Assembly: GCA_946699065.1 (NCBI GenBank)
Contig: CAMPDV010000020.1
Span: forward strand, 992,001 to 1,056,000
Length of the DNA: 64,000 nt
From: Loxodes magnus
Lineage: Eukaryota; Ciliophora; Karyorelictea; Loxodida; Loxodidae
Direction of reading: 5' to 3'
Shown here: piece after piece, positions 25,699 through 41,916 of the stretch
How the letters are laid out: each line of letters starts with the position of its first letter
Position numbering within the stretch: position 1 is the stretch's first letter
The notes under the pieces: generated by a model
Seen by the model: only the letters and a program-made list of their open reading frames with translations
Told to the model about the DNA's origin: nothing
Databases searched by the model: none
Translations under genes and position numbers: made by a program

Positions 25699-27180
25699 TC
25701 ATTTTAAAATAGCTGGCAAATCTATACTTGGACTTCTACTCCTTCTAGAACTAGCTCTTGATTTTAAAACTTTAGCTGACGGTACAAAATGTTCCTAATT
25801 CATCTCTAGTAATTCGTTTATTTTTTTTTATTCAGATTTTTTTTCTGAATCTGGTTTTTTTTAAGCAATTTCCATCTTCTACAATTCAGCTTAAATTAAT
25901 TAAGATTTAGCTTCTTTGTTTCCTTTATTTCTTTTAGTTTATTATATTTATTTTAACTTAAGCTAAGTGGAATTTAGCTGATTGCTATTAGTTACCTTTT
26001 ATTACTCTTCAAGCTTAAACTTTTAGCTTTATAATTCTTTTTCCAAACATTTAATTTTGTTTTTTAATCGTCTTTCACGAAGTTCTTAATAAGTTGTTTT
26101 CGGGCGATTAGGTTACTGCGGTACATGATAAGTTTTTTAAAGTACTCTAATTTTTTCAGATGTTTTTCCTTTGGTTTTAAGTTGCTAATGATCTTATTCA
26201 CTTTGGTTATCCATTTATATATCTTCTTATTAGTTTTAAAGTTCTTAATTATTTTAATTTTATTCCTCTATATTAATTACTTACTATTTAGAAAGTTATC
26301 CTTTTACTATTAGTCGTTTTCTTCTTCACTTCATTCCATACTTTCTTCTTGTACAACAGTTTGTTTTTGTATCATTTCATCGATTTTCATTCTCATATAT
26401 CTCACTTTCATGCTCTTCTAGTAATTTTCAAGATTTATTCTTTTATCAATTTCTTTCTTCAACTTTTCTAAGGCCAATTAATGAATAAGATCTAAGTTGG
26501 CGTTGACAATTCTTTCATTCTCAAGAATATCATCTTGCTTCTTTATCATTTCACTTTCTTGCTACTTTCTTTGTTGCTGCTGTTTGAGAATTTGCTTTAA
26601 GTGGTTAGCTTATTTATTTTTCTGTTAATCATTGAAATGCTTAATAGATGGATATCCTTAGAAATTTTAAGAAATACCATGCTTTATGAAATCTTCATAT
26701 TTCTCCTACTTTTTTTTTGTTTTTTCACTAGCAAGTTATTTTTCAAGATCCTGATGGTTTTATAAATACATTTTGAATCTGGCATCCTTAATTCTTTTTT
26801 CTTCCATTGTATCTTTTTTATTTTGCTATTTCAAATCTGAGATATATTAGGAGTTTTCTTTCGAAACTTGCTTAAGCTCTTGTTAAAGACGTTGAACTGC
26901 TAATTCATGAACTTTCTCTTGGGCAACAGAGTTAGATCTCTTATATCCATTTTAGTATACAGATCTTTAAAGTTGGAGCAAATCAATTTACTACAAACCG
27001 CTTTTTGAAACTTAAGACATTTTTTAATTTAGTACAAAATGTACTATTGTCATTTTATGCCTAAAGCTTCTTTATCTAACAAACCTCCTGCTTCTTAGTC
27101 TCCTTTGCAGCCTTTTACTCTTTCAATCTGAATTTTTCTTCCTGATAGGCTAGCTCTTTAACTAATTTAGCAGGTGATAA
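25699..27180 (-). CDS. Long coiled-coil protein, at least 480 aa (N-terminus unresolved)
   Basis: Minus strand, stop TGA at 25699-25701. Coding segments end/begin around a 17-nt intron at 26268-26284 and a 25-nt intron at 27011-27035; both restore frame. The protein is almost all helix: KLVKELAYQEEKFRLKEQKA at the visible N-end, KVHELAVQRLQQELKQ, KKEIDKRINLENYQKSMKVR, and QELRERRLKNKIKCLEKELQ. The C-terminus has an SR-like tail, KSRASSRRSRSPSIDLPAIL. A segment FIKHGISQNFQGYPSIKHFN breaks the coil. The start is unresolved: no ATG joins the first visible exon in frame; an alternative is an internal ATG at 27018-27020 without the upstream exon. The architecture suggests a basal-body, axonemal or cytoskeletal component, but no family is identified. 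Confidence 0.68.
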
Positions 27181-27998
27181 TAAGTATCAGATTAAGTATG
27201 CTAATTTTACTTATAAATATAAAACTCTTACAAATTTAAGTCTCGAAGCTTTAGCTTAGAGAGATATTGAATGATATATTTAGAATAAACAGAGAATTTG
27301 CTTAAAGCTTGTATTTAGGAAAGTTGATAGTATGTTGGCAAGTATTCCATGCATTGATTAATAATTATTTGAATCTAGCTTCTAAGCCTCTATCTAATTA
27401 ATCTGATAAAAAAGTAAAGTAATATTTCATTACTTTAATATTCCTTCTAGAAAACCTACAGGCATAGGCACATTTAATTCATTATATTTGCTAAACTAGA
27501 GAAAGCTAATTCTATCAGCAACATATAAAGATAAATCTAGCATCAATTGCTTATATCTTAAATGCTTTAGAAAGATGCTTCATTGAAGAATCTTTTAACC
27601 TCATACTAGCTTATTTAATAGCTCATTAGAATCAATACACTTTAAATTACTTAATTAATTAAATTAAAAGCATAATTTAGTAATTTGCCTAGCTTTGAAA
27701 ATATTCCTGAAATGAGAAGATTTAAACTTAAAAATTAAACAATCAAATGCATAAATCACAAGCTTGCTATAGTTATTTAAAGCCAAAGTGTATATCTTTA
27801 AGTATTATTGAGGAAATATAAAAGGATCAGATGCATATTTATATACTATTATTTGAAGAGCCTAGTAATTTAGGCCAGACTAATGCAAGCTCATCTACAA
27901 AGTAATAGTAAGTAATTATAAAGAGTTACTTTGGCTAAGGATGAGTTAAAAATGAATTTAATTAAGCAATTCAAATAATTTTAGCCATATAGAGTTAA
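27181..27998. other. AT-rich region between divergent genes
   Basis: About 800 bp. It should contain the missing 5' exon of the coiled-coil gene (an ATG at 27348-27350 opens a coding-like frame that I could not join) and the promoter of the EDEM-like gene. Confidence 0.4.
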
Positions 27999-29894
27999 AT
28001 GGCACTTTTTTTAATTTTTATTCTATAAGTGTTTCTTTACTCTAAGGCTCTTGAATTTTAAGAAAAAGCTTTTGGGTAACCTGAAATCATTGAAATTGGA
28101 AAAGAACTCTCTGCGAAATATTTCAAAGCAAAAGAACTAGACCTTTATCATAAACACTCATGTACAATGCCAAAACCTGTTGATCGGATCCTACTTAATG
28201 ATATTATAAAAGCAAATTGCATAAAGCCTGACCCTCATAATCTAGTGAATATTGAAAACATTAAGCAAAATGTTATTTTTCAAAATCAAATTTCAGCTCT
28301 TTTTAAATTCATGTGATCTAATTATAAAGCAAGAGCTTTTGGCTACGATATAATTGATCCATTATCAGGAATTCCTAAAAATTTGGAAAATAAGAGTATA
28401 GGATATTTCATTTTAACTAACTTTGATAGTGTTTATTTGCTGGGAAATTAAGATTGGTTTGATTAATGTCTTACTTGGTTGACTTAACAATCATTTGATT
28501 TTGAAAGCAAATAAGTCATCTTGACAAGTTAGGAGGCATATTTAATTCTAAGTAGTCTTATAAGTGCTTATGATATTAGCGAGCAAGAAATTTTGAAAAC
28601 TAAAGCACTGGAGTTCGCTAAAAAAGTAATCCCTAAGCTATTTAAAAACGGGCTAGAAAAGCTTCCATAAAAGTCATACAATTTTAAGACAAATGAAGTA
28701 GAGCCTTTAGACTTATTTGATATTGGCGAAATTAGCAACATGATAATTCCTTTATACAAACTCTCTATATGAGAAGAAACTCTTTATTTAGAAGCTAAAA
28801 AAAAAGAACCTTCAGTTTAATATGAAAAGTAAAATTATAGAAAATACCTGAACTCTATAATTGAGTATATTTTAAGTCTAAAGGAATAAGGCTTAGTTGG
28901 AGTTTTTAACTATTCTTCATAAGAAATTAAAAGTGCATTAAGATGAATTTCTCCCAGTTATTTATCATCCCTTTTGAAATTCTTCAAGTTTTAAAAAGAT
29001 AAAAATCTCCTAGAAAATGTTTATAATATAGGGCTAAAATATAGCTCGAAGCTAATGTTTTTTACGGAAAGTAAAAGTCTAGTATTAGGGTAGTTTTTAT
29101 AGAATTAAGTAATTTCAGTATTTGAGGATAGTATGTGCAATTTTCCTGAGGTTCTAGCTTTACACTCTATCTGACTAAATTATTCTTCTAACTTTATTTA
29201 AACAGCTGAGAAATTATTCGACACTTGCTTACATTTGTAACTAACCACTAAGTCTCAACTATTACCAAGAAAATCATTCTTTTCCAAGAACGATAGAGTT
29301 GCTGTTCTCGACGGTAATTTTACATTCAAACCTTATATTCCTCAAAGTCTACTAGCATTATATCTAGCTACACATGATCAAAAATATTTGAGAGTTGCTC
29401 CGAATATGGTTCAAAAATATATTGAAAGTGGAAAAACTTAATATGGATTTACAGAAATTTAAGATCTACTTAGCAAATAAAAGTCAATACATTATGCGCT
29501 TAACTTACCTTCAAGCCTAAAATTCCTTTTCTATATTTATATACCTAGAGAAATCATCAGCTTTGATAAATATTTAGTGAACAATGATGGGTTTCTATTC
29601 AAATATAAAGACTAACTAAACTATTAATTTAAATATATAACCTTTTAAGTAGCCTCTAACCATTCATTCAATACCTTTATCTTTACTATCTATTTAATTT
29701 AAGTCCTCTTTTATTAATCACAGTCAAAGCATCATGGACATTTACTATTCTCATAGATGAACCCAAAATCTATAGCTTTAATAAAGGATTGGAAATTTAT
29801 GGCTTTTAATTTATTAAAGAAAGACCTTAAATAATATAAAATTAATATAATGTCAGATAACTAAAATACTTCTGAAAAACCTACTTCAACGTGA
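27999..29894 (+). CDS. GH47/EDEM-like protein, catalytically degenerate, about 631 aa
   Basis: ATG 27999 begins a signal peptide (MALFLIFILQVFLYSKALEF). GH47 landmarks follow in order: FMWSNYKARAFGYDIIDPLS, SIGYFILTNFDSVYLLGNQD (family: slTLvDsLDTLyilG), SFDFESKQVILTSQEAYL, and FKPYIPQSLLALYLATHDQK with YLRVAPNMVQKYIESGK then YGFTEIQDLLSKQKSIHYAL and LPSSLKFLFYIY. In active enzymes the last blocks read RPE...E-S and SFFLAETxKYLYL; here Glu of RPE and of LAE are replaced, so glycosidase activity is doubtful. EDEM proteins handle misfolded glycoproteins in the ER. A late hydrophobic segment (FNTFIFTIYLIQVLFYQ) could anchor it. The frame has no TGA before 29892-29894, which I take as its stop; the same frame runs on into the next gene. 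Confidence 0.7.
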
Positions 29895-31364
29895 TTCTAT
29901 GTATAATGATAATAGCAAGCAAGTAATGAGGAATAGGATATCTAGCTAGTGTTTAGGAATAAATAGGATGAAATTAGTTCATAACTTTAACGTAAAAGAA
30001 AAATTTATATAAGGAAAAAGTTAGTTAATTCAGATTGCCTTCAGATGCCTTTAACTGAAAGATCGCGTAAAAAATTAGTTATAGCAAAAAAAGTTTCCTA
30101 AAATCCTATATTTTTAGAACCCCTTCCTGGTACTTTAGAAGCTGATTTCATGTTAGAGACATGTAGAAGCTAGTAGTCATAATTTCTAAGTTTAGAGCCT
30201 CAAGTAATAATTTCATCTTAGCTACCTGAAAATGTAAATTTGACATAAATTAACTAAGAGTTATAAATACCCCTTTCTCATATAAAGTTTGATGAAGAAA
30301 AGAAACCTATTTAAAGAACAATAGTTGGAACTGCCAAATCATTTATAAAAAAGTCAAGAGAGCTATTTTAACTACAGGAAGAAAAAGAAACCAAATAATC
30401 TGAAAAATAAAGGGGTTTTTTATTAAAGAAAGGGTCTGGGATTTTAAAGAGAAATTCTTTGTGGCTTAATCCTGTTATTGGTTCATTTTTGCAAACTCCT
30501 CAAAAGCAAGAAGAACCTCTTGATGAAAAAATTTAGAACAGAATTAAATAACTTAAGTAATCTAAAAAAGAGGAAAAATAATTAAAAGCTAAATCACTTA
30601 TAGGAAAGACAATAAATGTAAAAATGAAGGAATCCAGATAAGAAAGAGTTTTAAAGCTTTAAGATTAAATAAATAAAAAATGAAATAACATTGGAAAAAA
30701 TCTAGCTGTAAAATCAAAAAAAGCAGAAAGTGATCTTGCTTTTAATAGAATTCAAGATTATAGAAATAAAGTTGAGTATAATGAGATCTTGGAAAGAAAT
30801 ACTCCAATTTAAGATTATTTTGGAGGTAAGTTCTGGTAATTTGATTTAAGATCTGGTGAGAATTATAAATCTAAAATTTTTAAAGCGAAACGCGAAATTT
30901 GAACGCTGATAAGACCCAAATCTGCTTAGTTAGTAAGTAGAGGTGGAACGAGGCCTTCTTCTTTAGTGTAAATAATAAGAAAACCCTCTTCATTTAAGTA
31001 ATGTAAAACTACACGTTCGAATAGGACATCTACTTATTTCTAAGATAAACTAAATACAATTTCAAAGTTTAATTAAAAATAAACGGTTATCAATGATGAG
31101 TGTGATAAAATATGCACAACTGGATTTAACTAATTCAACAAGGAATTCTAAGCAGCTAAGAAAATTGGTTTTGATTTTGTTGATTTTGACTTGATAGATA
31201 GATTTTCTCCAACTTAAAAAGCACAAATAATAAAAGATAAGATAGGTGGAAAGTTTGCAGTTGTAATGCATAATGAAAAAAAAATGTCCAGCATTTTGAA
31301 GAACGTTCCATGTAAAGAAGACATATTTTTTTAGCACAAAGATAAAGAATACAATTTTAAATGA
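29850..31364 (+). CDS. Basic, probably nuclear hypothetical protein, 504 aa
   Basis: ATG at 29850 gives MSDNQNTSEKPTSTWFYVQW, a natural N-terminus; the frame runs to TGA 31362-31364. It is in the same frame as the EDEM-like gene and overlaps its 3' end by 45 nt, so the alternative is one fused polypeptide of 1,121 residues from 27999. The protein is Lys/Arg/Ser/Gln-rich, with basic clusters (QRKRKIYIRKKL, RSRKKLVIAKK), a Pro-rich part and a helix (EKIQNRIKQLKQSKKEEKQL). Near the C-terminus is FDFVDFDLIDRFSPTQKAQI. A GT-AG pair near 30825-30850 would make a 25-nt intron but destroys the better frame, so it was not used. No domain recognised. Confidence 0.6.
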
Positions 31365-32020
31365 GACAAAACACTATTATCTTACAACGCATCTATACAT
31401 TTTTTTTACTTTAGCTTTATTTTAGATATCTTCGAATCAAATTAACCTTTTGTAATTTATGCCTCTACTAGAATAAAACAAAAATACTAAAAAGTTTTAA
31501 TTTACTATCAAAGAAAATCACAGTTATTAAATTAAAAAATCAATATTCTAAATAAATTACTATTTTTTAGCTTTTTTTAAGGTTTGCTTTATGAATTAAG
31601 AGAGCTTTATTAGGGATTTTTATATCTTTTAACTAAAATAAATTTACTTATATATACTTAAAAAAAGCTAATTAGAATTATAGTAATACTCTATTATTTC
31701 ATATAACAATTATTTAATACAAAAGCTACTAAAGTATATTCATTATATGAGTTAAAGTTGTAATTAGAGTACTTAAATATATAAAGAATAACAAAAAGCG
31801 ACTAATGCTAATTCAATTTTAAATAGTTCACAATAATGAAATAGATAATAGTCTAAGGGTTATAGGAACTTCTTTCTTATTTTAATTATATAATAAGCTT
31901 ATTAGATGCTTATCTTTAGAGTTATATATTGCTTACTAAACTAAACTTTTACTTTATTGATATTTGGACAAAAGATATGTAAAAATATTTAATATTGATA
32001 TTAAAAAGAGTAGATAATTA
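31365..32020. other. AT-rich intergenic DNA
   Basis: About 650 bp of AT-rich sequence with no supported feature. Confidence 0.45.
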
Positions 32021-33960
32021 ATGTTTCAAAAGAATTAGAGAAAATAGAATAAAGGTGAAAATTAAAATAGAAGATTGGTCTAATATGTAGCTAAATAATT
32101 AGAACAAGTTATCAATAGCTATAACTCTATAAAGCACTACTATCATTATAATTAGTACCATAATCTTTAAGTAATAATTATTAAGAGTATATAAAATCAA
32201 AAGACTTACTAATAATTAAGGCTTAAAAGCATGAATGATAAATTAAAAAAGAACATGGACTTTATTTATAATTAAATAGAAAAAGAAAGTTTAGTGAACT
32301 ATAAACAAATACTCTTATTAAGAATGAATAAAGATAGTAAATCTTTTATTATTATTAATTAAAGTATCTTTACTAAATTAGAACTTAGTCTATATAAATT
32401 AAATATAAACTATTATAGTTTTAATATAATAGTAGGATAATAATTTATAATATAGAGTTAATCAAGTTATTTTAAGAATTAATATAAAGAATATTATAAA
32501 TTCAACACCAAAACTTAATATCATTTAGCACAATCATTATACTATGTATATTTAGCCATAATGTTAGATTATATTATGTTAAGAATATATAATATGAAGT
32601 TAATTCATTTTGCTTTATATCTTTAAAAATTAGATTCAAAGAGGAATAAAGTATTAGATCTAATTTTTAGTTAATACAAAGAAAATATATAAATAGAGTC
32701 AAACATTTTCAAATAATTAAATATCCACATAATAAAGAACCTTTGCATGATTGTGTAAGCATACAAACAGATATAAATGATACTAAAAATATATTAGGCT
32801 CTTACAAAATAAATGTTATGTCGTTAAGTCATAATGTAAAAATAATAAAAAGTGAACATAAGTAAATGATAAATAGAAGACTATTCCTTCTAAAGGCTTA
32901 AATTAATAATTTAAAGAATTTTCTATTTTAATTGTTTATAAAATAATATAGCCTAGCATAAATATAAAAAACTCCTAGATAATAGAAAATATTTCCTTCA
33001 TGTATAATGACATATGTGATATTAATAGTATTTAAATATCTCATTTTAAATTGAAAGAATAAACAGTTAGCCTATTCATTTTAAAGAAAAAAAAGGTTAG
33101 AAAAAACAGAATTTAGAAATAATATAGCATAAGTATGTGAGTTATGATAGCAAATTAATTAAATAGAAGAAGAAAAGTTATATATTAAGGATAAAAGTAT
33201 TTATTAAAGCATTTACTAAAACTAAAACTAATTGTATTCTAGTTATGTCATATATGATAAGTGTATGTATTACTTTGAACACTCTAATTTAAATTTTAAG
33301 TAAACTATATATCCTTAATGCTTATTTGCAAAAGAAATTTTAATCTTAAATGATAAAATAAATATTATATCAGCTCTATTGTAAGTAAAGTATATAAAAA
33401 ATAAATCAATACTTGATGCAAAAGAAATTTCCTTTGAAAAGTAAATAATTAGAGTATTTATCTTATAATTGCCTATTATTAAGTATAGTACACTAAATAA
33501 TTTGGAATATGCTTTTTGTTGATATTAAGAGTTAAATGTAGGTAAATAATCTAATCAATAAATATCATAATTAAAAATAGCCTCTATAGTAATACAGATA
33601 CAGTTAAGAAGGAAAAATACAAAAATAGCGAAAGATGTATAAATAGTTTCAAATAGAAAAATAACCAAAGATTCAAGAAATCTAAATTTATACTAAGAGA
33701 CTTAAATGCTTTATATAAACTTTATTAAGTATATAAATTTAAAGAAATGTAAAATAAAATAAATATTACTATTCTGCTTAAAAGCAAAAATAAATAGGTT
33801 AAAATAACAAATTTTAAAAAGAACTAAAATTATAAACAAAAATTTTAAATAACACAACCAATATGTAAATAATATAAAGCTGAGTCATTGATTACAAATT
33901 TTTAAAAGAACTTATTAAAAATTTAAATATAAAATTCCAATTTTTCATTTATTAATTAAT
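32021..33960 (+). other. AT-rich stretch with discontinuous coding-like ORFs, possible decayed gene
   Basis: A forward frame is open from ATG 32021 to TGA 32867-32869 (282 codons; K/N/Q/I/L/Y-rich). Other coding-like pieces follow in shifted frames, for example EFSILIVYKIIQPSINIKN near 32920 and DKINIISALLQVKYIKNKS near 33370. The order and repeated frame changes suggest either an intron-rich gene or a pseudogene, but the composition is that of the surrounding gap and ORFs of this length are expected by chance. No family can be named. Confidence 0.25.
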
Positions 33961-35509
33961 GATAAACTTAGATAATTTTTTTAAATATTAAGAAAAAGTT
34001 AAAAAGAAAATATATATAAGTAAACAAATAATTGTAGTAGGCTTGTAAAGAATTTCTAGAGATTTTAATATACAAGAAATAGAAGATTTCATTTATAGAA
34101 TAAAAATTAGTGAATACAGTAAAAGTTAATTTCTAAGAAGAAATATAATTTCTATAGGATTTGCTAGAATTATGAGCTTTTGTTAGCAATAAGATGATTT
34201 TAAAGGAATAAAAGCGAAATATATAATTTATAGTAAAGCACAAGATTTAAAATTTATTTTAATTATTCCTTTTTTAATTTATTTGCTTAGTTTACCCCTT
34301 ATACTTTATTTTTTATTTTTACTTTAATTTCACTTACGTTTTTAATACTAATTAAATAAAAAATATCTAATCTTTTATTATTTTTAAAGAGATTCCTTAA
34401 AGAATTTTGATCTCAAAATTTACTAAGTTAAAATAGTCTTTAATAAGGAAAGGTTTTTATAATATTAAAGTAAAATTAAATTTATTTAAAATAAATTTCT
34501 ATAAATAGACTATTTATAGAAATCATAGATTTAACACAATATAAATTATTAAATAGCACGATTCTATACATTCTTATACTCTAGCTATGCGGTAATTTAT
34601 TTAATCTAGGAGTGATTAAATTGACCTAATCAAACCTAGTTATTTAGCTTATTTATAGATATTAAATTAACTCTTTAAATGAGAGAACATTATCATTTTA
34701 GCTTAAGTATATAAATTTTCAGTAGTTGTTTCTTTACTCTATAAGTTTTGCTTGAAAGTAGGCAATTAGTTTTATTATGAAATATAATGTAAGAAAATGA
34801 TGCAATTATTTAAGGATAGCTATTTAAATAATGTGAATAAATAAGCTTATAGTTCCCTTATTTTACCCTTGTTTTTATATTTTTTAGTTTTTATTTTGAT
34901 TATCTTATGTTAATTTGTAAGAAAAAGGAAGATCCTTAATATTTTAAAAGATGCTCTTAATTAAATCATATAATAGATTTAAAAATCAGTACTTATAATA
35001 GTTACTTACTTAGAAGAGCTTTGTCCTTTATATTCAAATATTTATTACTAGATTTTCTTCCTTAACTTTTGTTTATTTATGTAAGTTCTTAAAAATAAAT
35101 TTAGGATTTTAAAAATTAATAAGCAGAATTATCTCAAAGAGTAAATTCCAATTATTTAAAGAAACTAATTTAGATTTACAAAGCTACCTTATCTAAAAGT
35201 AGCAAGTAGAAGCTAAAGCGAGAAAACAGCTAAATAATTATAATAATTTATTTTAACTTTGACAATAATAATTATTTTTCATAGTCAACACATTTAATAT
35301 CTTGAATAAGCTTTAGATTAATTAAGGAAAGAGAAATTATTTACTTAAGAACTTATTATTTCACATTTATAAATGCTAATATATTATAAATGAAGTAAAA
35401 AATACAAAGATTGCTTGATATTTTAATTTATAGGAACTGAAAAATAGAGTTTTGTTTAAAATAAATGTATATTTACAAAATCTTTAAATCTATAAGCGTT
35501 GCTTTAAAA
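33961..35509. other. AT-rich intergenic DNA
   Basis: About 1.5 kb of AT-rich DNA up to the stop of the AGC kinase gene. Nothing supported. Confidence 0.45.
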
Positions 35510-38677
<3,168 letters not shown>

Positions 38678-41600
38678 ATTTATAAATAAAATAATAAGAA
38701 TCCTAATACTTACTTACAATTTAGCTTATTTAAAGATTGATTGCTTCTATATATTTTCAATTATACTCTCTTAGAACAATCTAGAATACTATTAGTTTAT
38801 ATTCACTTCTTTCGTACTTCTATTAGTCTTTGTCACATTATTGTACTTATTATATCATTGACTATCTTTATTTTTTAAAGCAAAATAGTATTGCTATTTT
38901 CCCTTTTAAACAGTTAAGATTGAGAGTCATTTAGGAAAGCAGAAAGCAAGTTAGAAGGATAATTATAGATTATTTTTAATAAATGAAAGTTATTTCTAAT
39001 TAAATATATAAAATTAAAGCTTTAAGTAGAACCAAAAAGAAGCAAATCCAGAAATTCTATCAGTTATCACTAGTTATAATTCAAAATAATCTAAGAATTC
39101 AATATGATAATGCTAAAGCTCAACCATCCAAGCAGCAAATGAAGTTGTAAATAAGAGTAATGATATTTAAAATTTATATTGGATAATAATTATATAAATT
39201 AAGGAAAACTTATGACTTCATATATTTAACTTGCACTACTAAATAATTTATTAAGGTCTAATAAATTAAATCAAATATTTATTAATTCTTGTATATTTTA
39301 CTATTAAATATGAACTTAGTAGATATAGATTAGTATCTTGGAAATATTTAATTAAAATACTTACGAAGAATTAAGATATTTAGCTGCTTAAATTATAAAG
39401 AATAATCACTTCATAGAGCAGATATGATAACTTGCATATAATAGATTTAATTAGTAGCTAGATTCTATAAAAAGGGTAAATTACTTAAAAGAATGCTTTT
39501 AGTATTTACTAGTTTCTCTATTTTTAACTATCAAAGATTATTTATGCCAATAATTTAATTTAACTTTTGTTTTAGAAGCTACTTCTTAGTTAGCATTACT
39601 AAAGTAGATATATACTTATTTAAATAAAATTAAAATCCAATAAATTACAAGCACTACATAAATTTTGGGTTAAAATAGAAAAAATGGGTGAAAGATTTAA
39701 TTTTGTAAATGTATGGATTATCTATTAAATGAAATATGAACAGAAGAAATTAATACAGATATTAATTATTATTTTACATTCCCTTAATAAATAGGCCATT
39801 AAATTAAGAATTTATATTAAAAAGCTATAAGTAAAGTATTAACTCTTACGCTAAATGCTTTATATAGATATGTTTCCTAAAATAAAGGCAAAATTATTAA
39901 CAATAGTTTAAAATATCTTAATTTAACTATATTTATCATATTAAATCCATTCTTTTTATATGATTTAAATACTTAGGATATATTAAACTGATACTTAGTA
40001 GTTTATCATATCTTTATAGAAGCTAGTTATACTTCTTAGGTTTAATAAAATTAAAAATTAGAAAATAAATGAAAAGCTTAGATTTTAATGATGATATATA
40101 GTATTATACAGTTTGGATATACTAATATCAATTTATTTTAAGAGCAGCTTAATTTTAGTATTTATTAGTTATTTCATCTCACTATATGACACTTACATAT
40201 TTTAGTTCTATATAATCTATTCATTAGCTTTTATTCAAAATTTTCAATTAGTTTCCATTAATCTTCCTAATTCTAAGCTTTTGATGATAGCTACTTTCTA
40301 CTTACTAACATAAGATTTGAGGATAAGGAAAGAATGTGTAGAGTTCTAAGTTATATATGCATTACTTGCTAGGTAAACTTGTATAAAGCTAGTTTTGTAG
40401 CCTTTATAATAGAAGTGTTATTATTGTACTCTAAACATTTATTAGCTTTATATTTTTGAAAAGCATCTAACTAACTTAATAGGAGCAACTAAAAGGAAAT
40501 GTTGTGAACTAACTGCTTAGTAAGATTTAAATAGAACTATTTTTATATGAAGTTACAAGCATTAGAGGTGAAAGTAAGCAAAGCTTGATTGATTATAGAA
40601 TGATAATGCATATATCTAACAATAGATTATATCACTACAAGTACTTAATTAAAATTGAAATATATCTAACACTCTTAAATCTAATTTTAGTAATTACATT
40701 ACTAATTCACCTTAAAATACAAACTACACTATTTCGAACACTTAGTCTAAGTTTTTGAATATAATTGATTTTTGCTAAAGATGTAATAAAGAAATTAGTA
40801 AAGTACTTAGATAAAAACAGTAAAAGAAGTAACTAACTATAAATGTGAGATATTTGAAGTAGCTAAATAGCAAACTCTATTAAATTCTACAATAGATAGG
40901 ATTTTCTTTATCTACCTCTGTAGATGATATTTGTTTGTCTAAATATAAAAAGAAGAAGTAGCATTGATAAAGAAGTTTAATAAAGTATTGCTTAGTATTA
41001 TAATTATTAGAGGCTTTTAGATTAACAAACCTAATAAAATATAGATAATATAAAAATTTAGCAAATTAAATAAGTTTGAAGTTAATTGAAATATTGGATT
41101 CAGATATTTTAATTTAATTTATCTTAATTTTTGCTTAGATAAGTTATTAATATTTAATTAGAAACTATTACCCTAAAAAAGATAAATACTTAGATAAATT
41201 AAATTTCTTTACTATTTAATGATTTAATACAATTAATATTAGTCTAAGTCTATTTTAAGACTTCCTACTCAATCCATTAGTAATAGTGATTACACTAGAC
41301 AATTAAAGCATTTATTATCCTCTATAGCTATTAGCCATTTTTTAACTATTAAATTAGCATAGATATTGATTTTGTAATTATTTCTAACTTTAGAATGTTT
41401 AGAAGAACGAAATAAATGAAGTTTAGGATAAAATGTAAGCGTTTAATTAAATTAAACGAATGGCATTCATATTTAAGCTAATTTGTGTAAATCATTATAA
41501 TTAAAATGTGATGAGCACCTGTGTTGTTGATTATGATAACAACTTCTCTGTATTCTGAAAAACTATTTCATTAAAACTAAATAAATCAAATTGCCTAAGT

Positions 41601-41916
41601 ATTACACTTCTACTTTACTAGCTTTATATTCTCCTATATTCTAATAAATCAATTAATTATATTACTCCCTTCTCAACTAATGAAGGAGCAATAGTTATAA
41701 AATCTGTTTAAGCAGGATTAATAAAATGTATATATAGATAATTAGATAAATAGCATATAAGTATTATCACTTAAAGTGATTCAATTTTGAATAAACTAAG
41801 GCAAAGGAATTAAGTCTTTCTTTAAGAATATTTATTTATAGTATAAAGGGAATCTTACTATCTAACCTGCTAGCTTAGTTTTACATTTTAGCTTTAATTA
41901 TTGATTAATAAAGAAA
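38678..41916. other. Long AT-rich intergenic DNA
   Basis: About 3.2 kb between the divergent kinase and coiled-coil genes. A forward frame is open for about 130 codons from ATG near 39685, but its composition equals the gap. No RNA gene, transposase or reverse transcriptase motif was recognised. Confidence 0.4.

Noticed and set aside
30820..30855. Good-looking 25-nt GT-AG intron in the basic protein gene.
   Set aside because: Using it moves into a frame with an early TGA and poorer residues, whereas the unspliced frame continues well to 31364.
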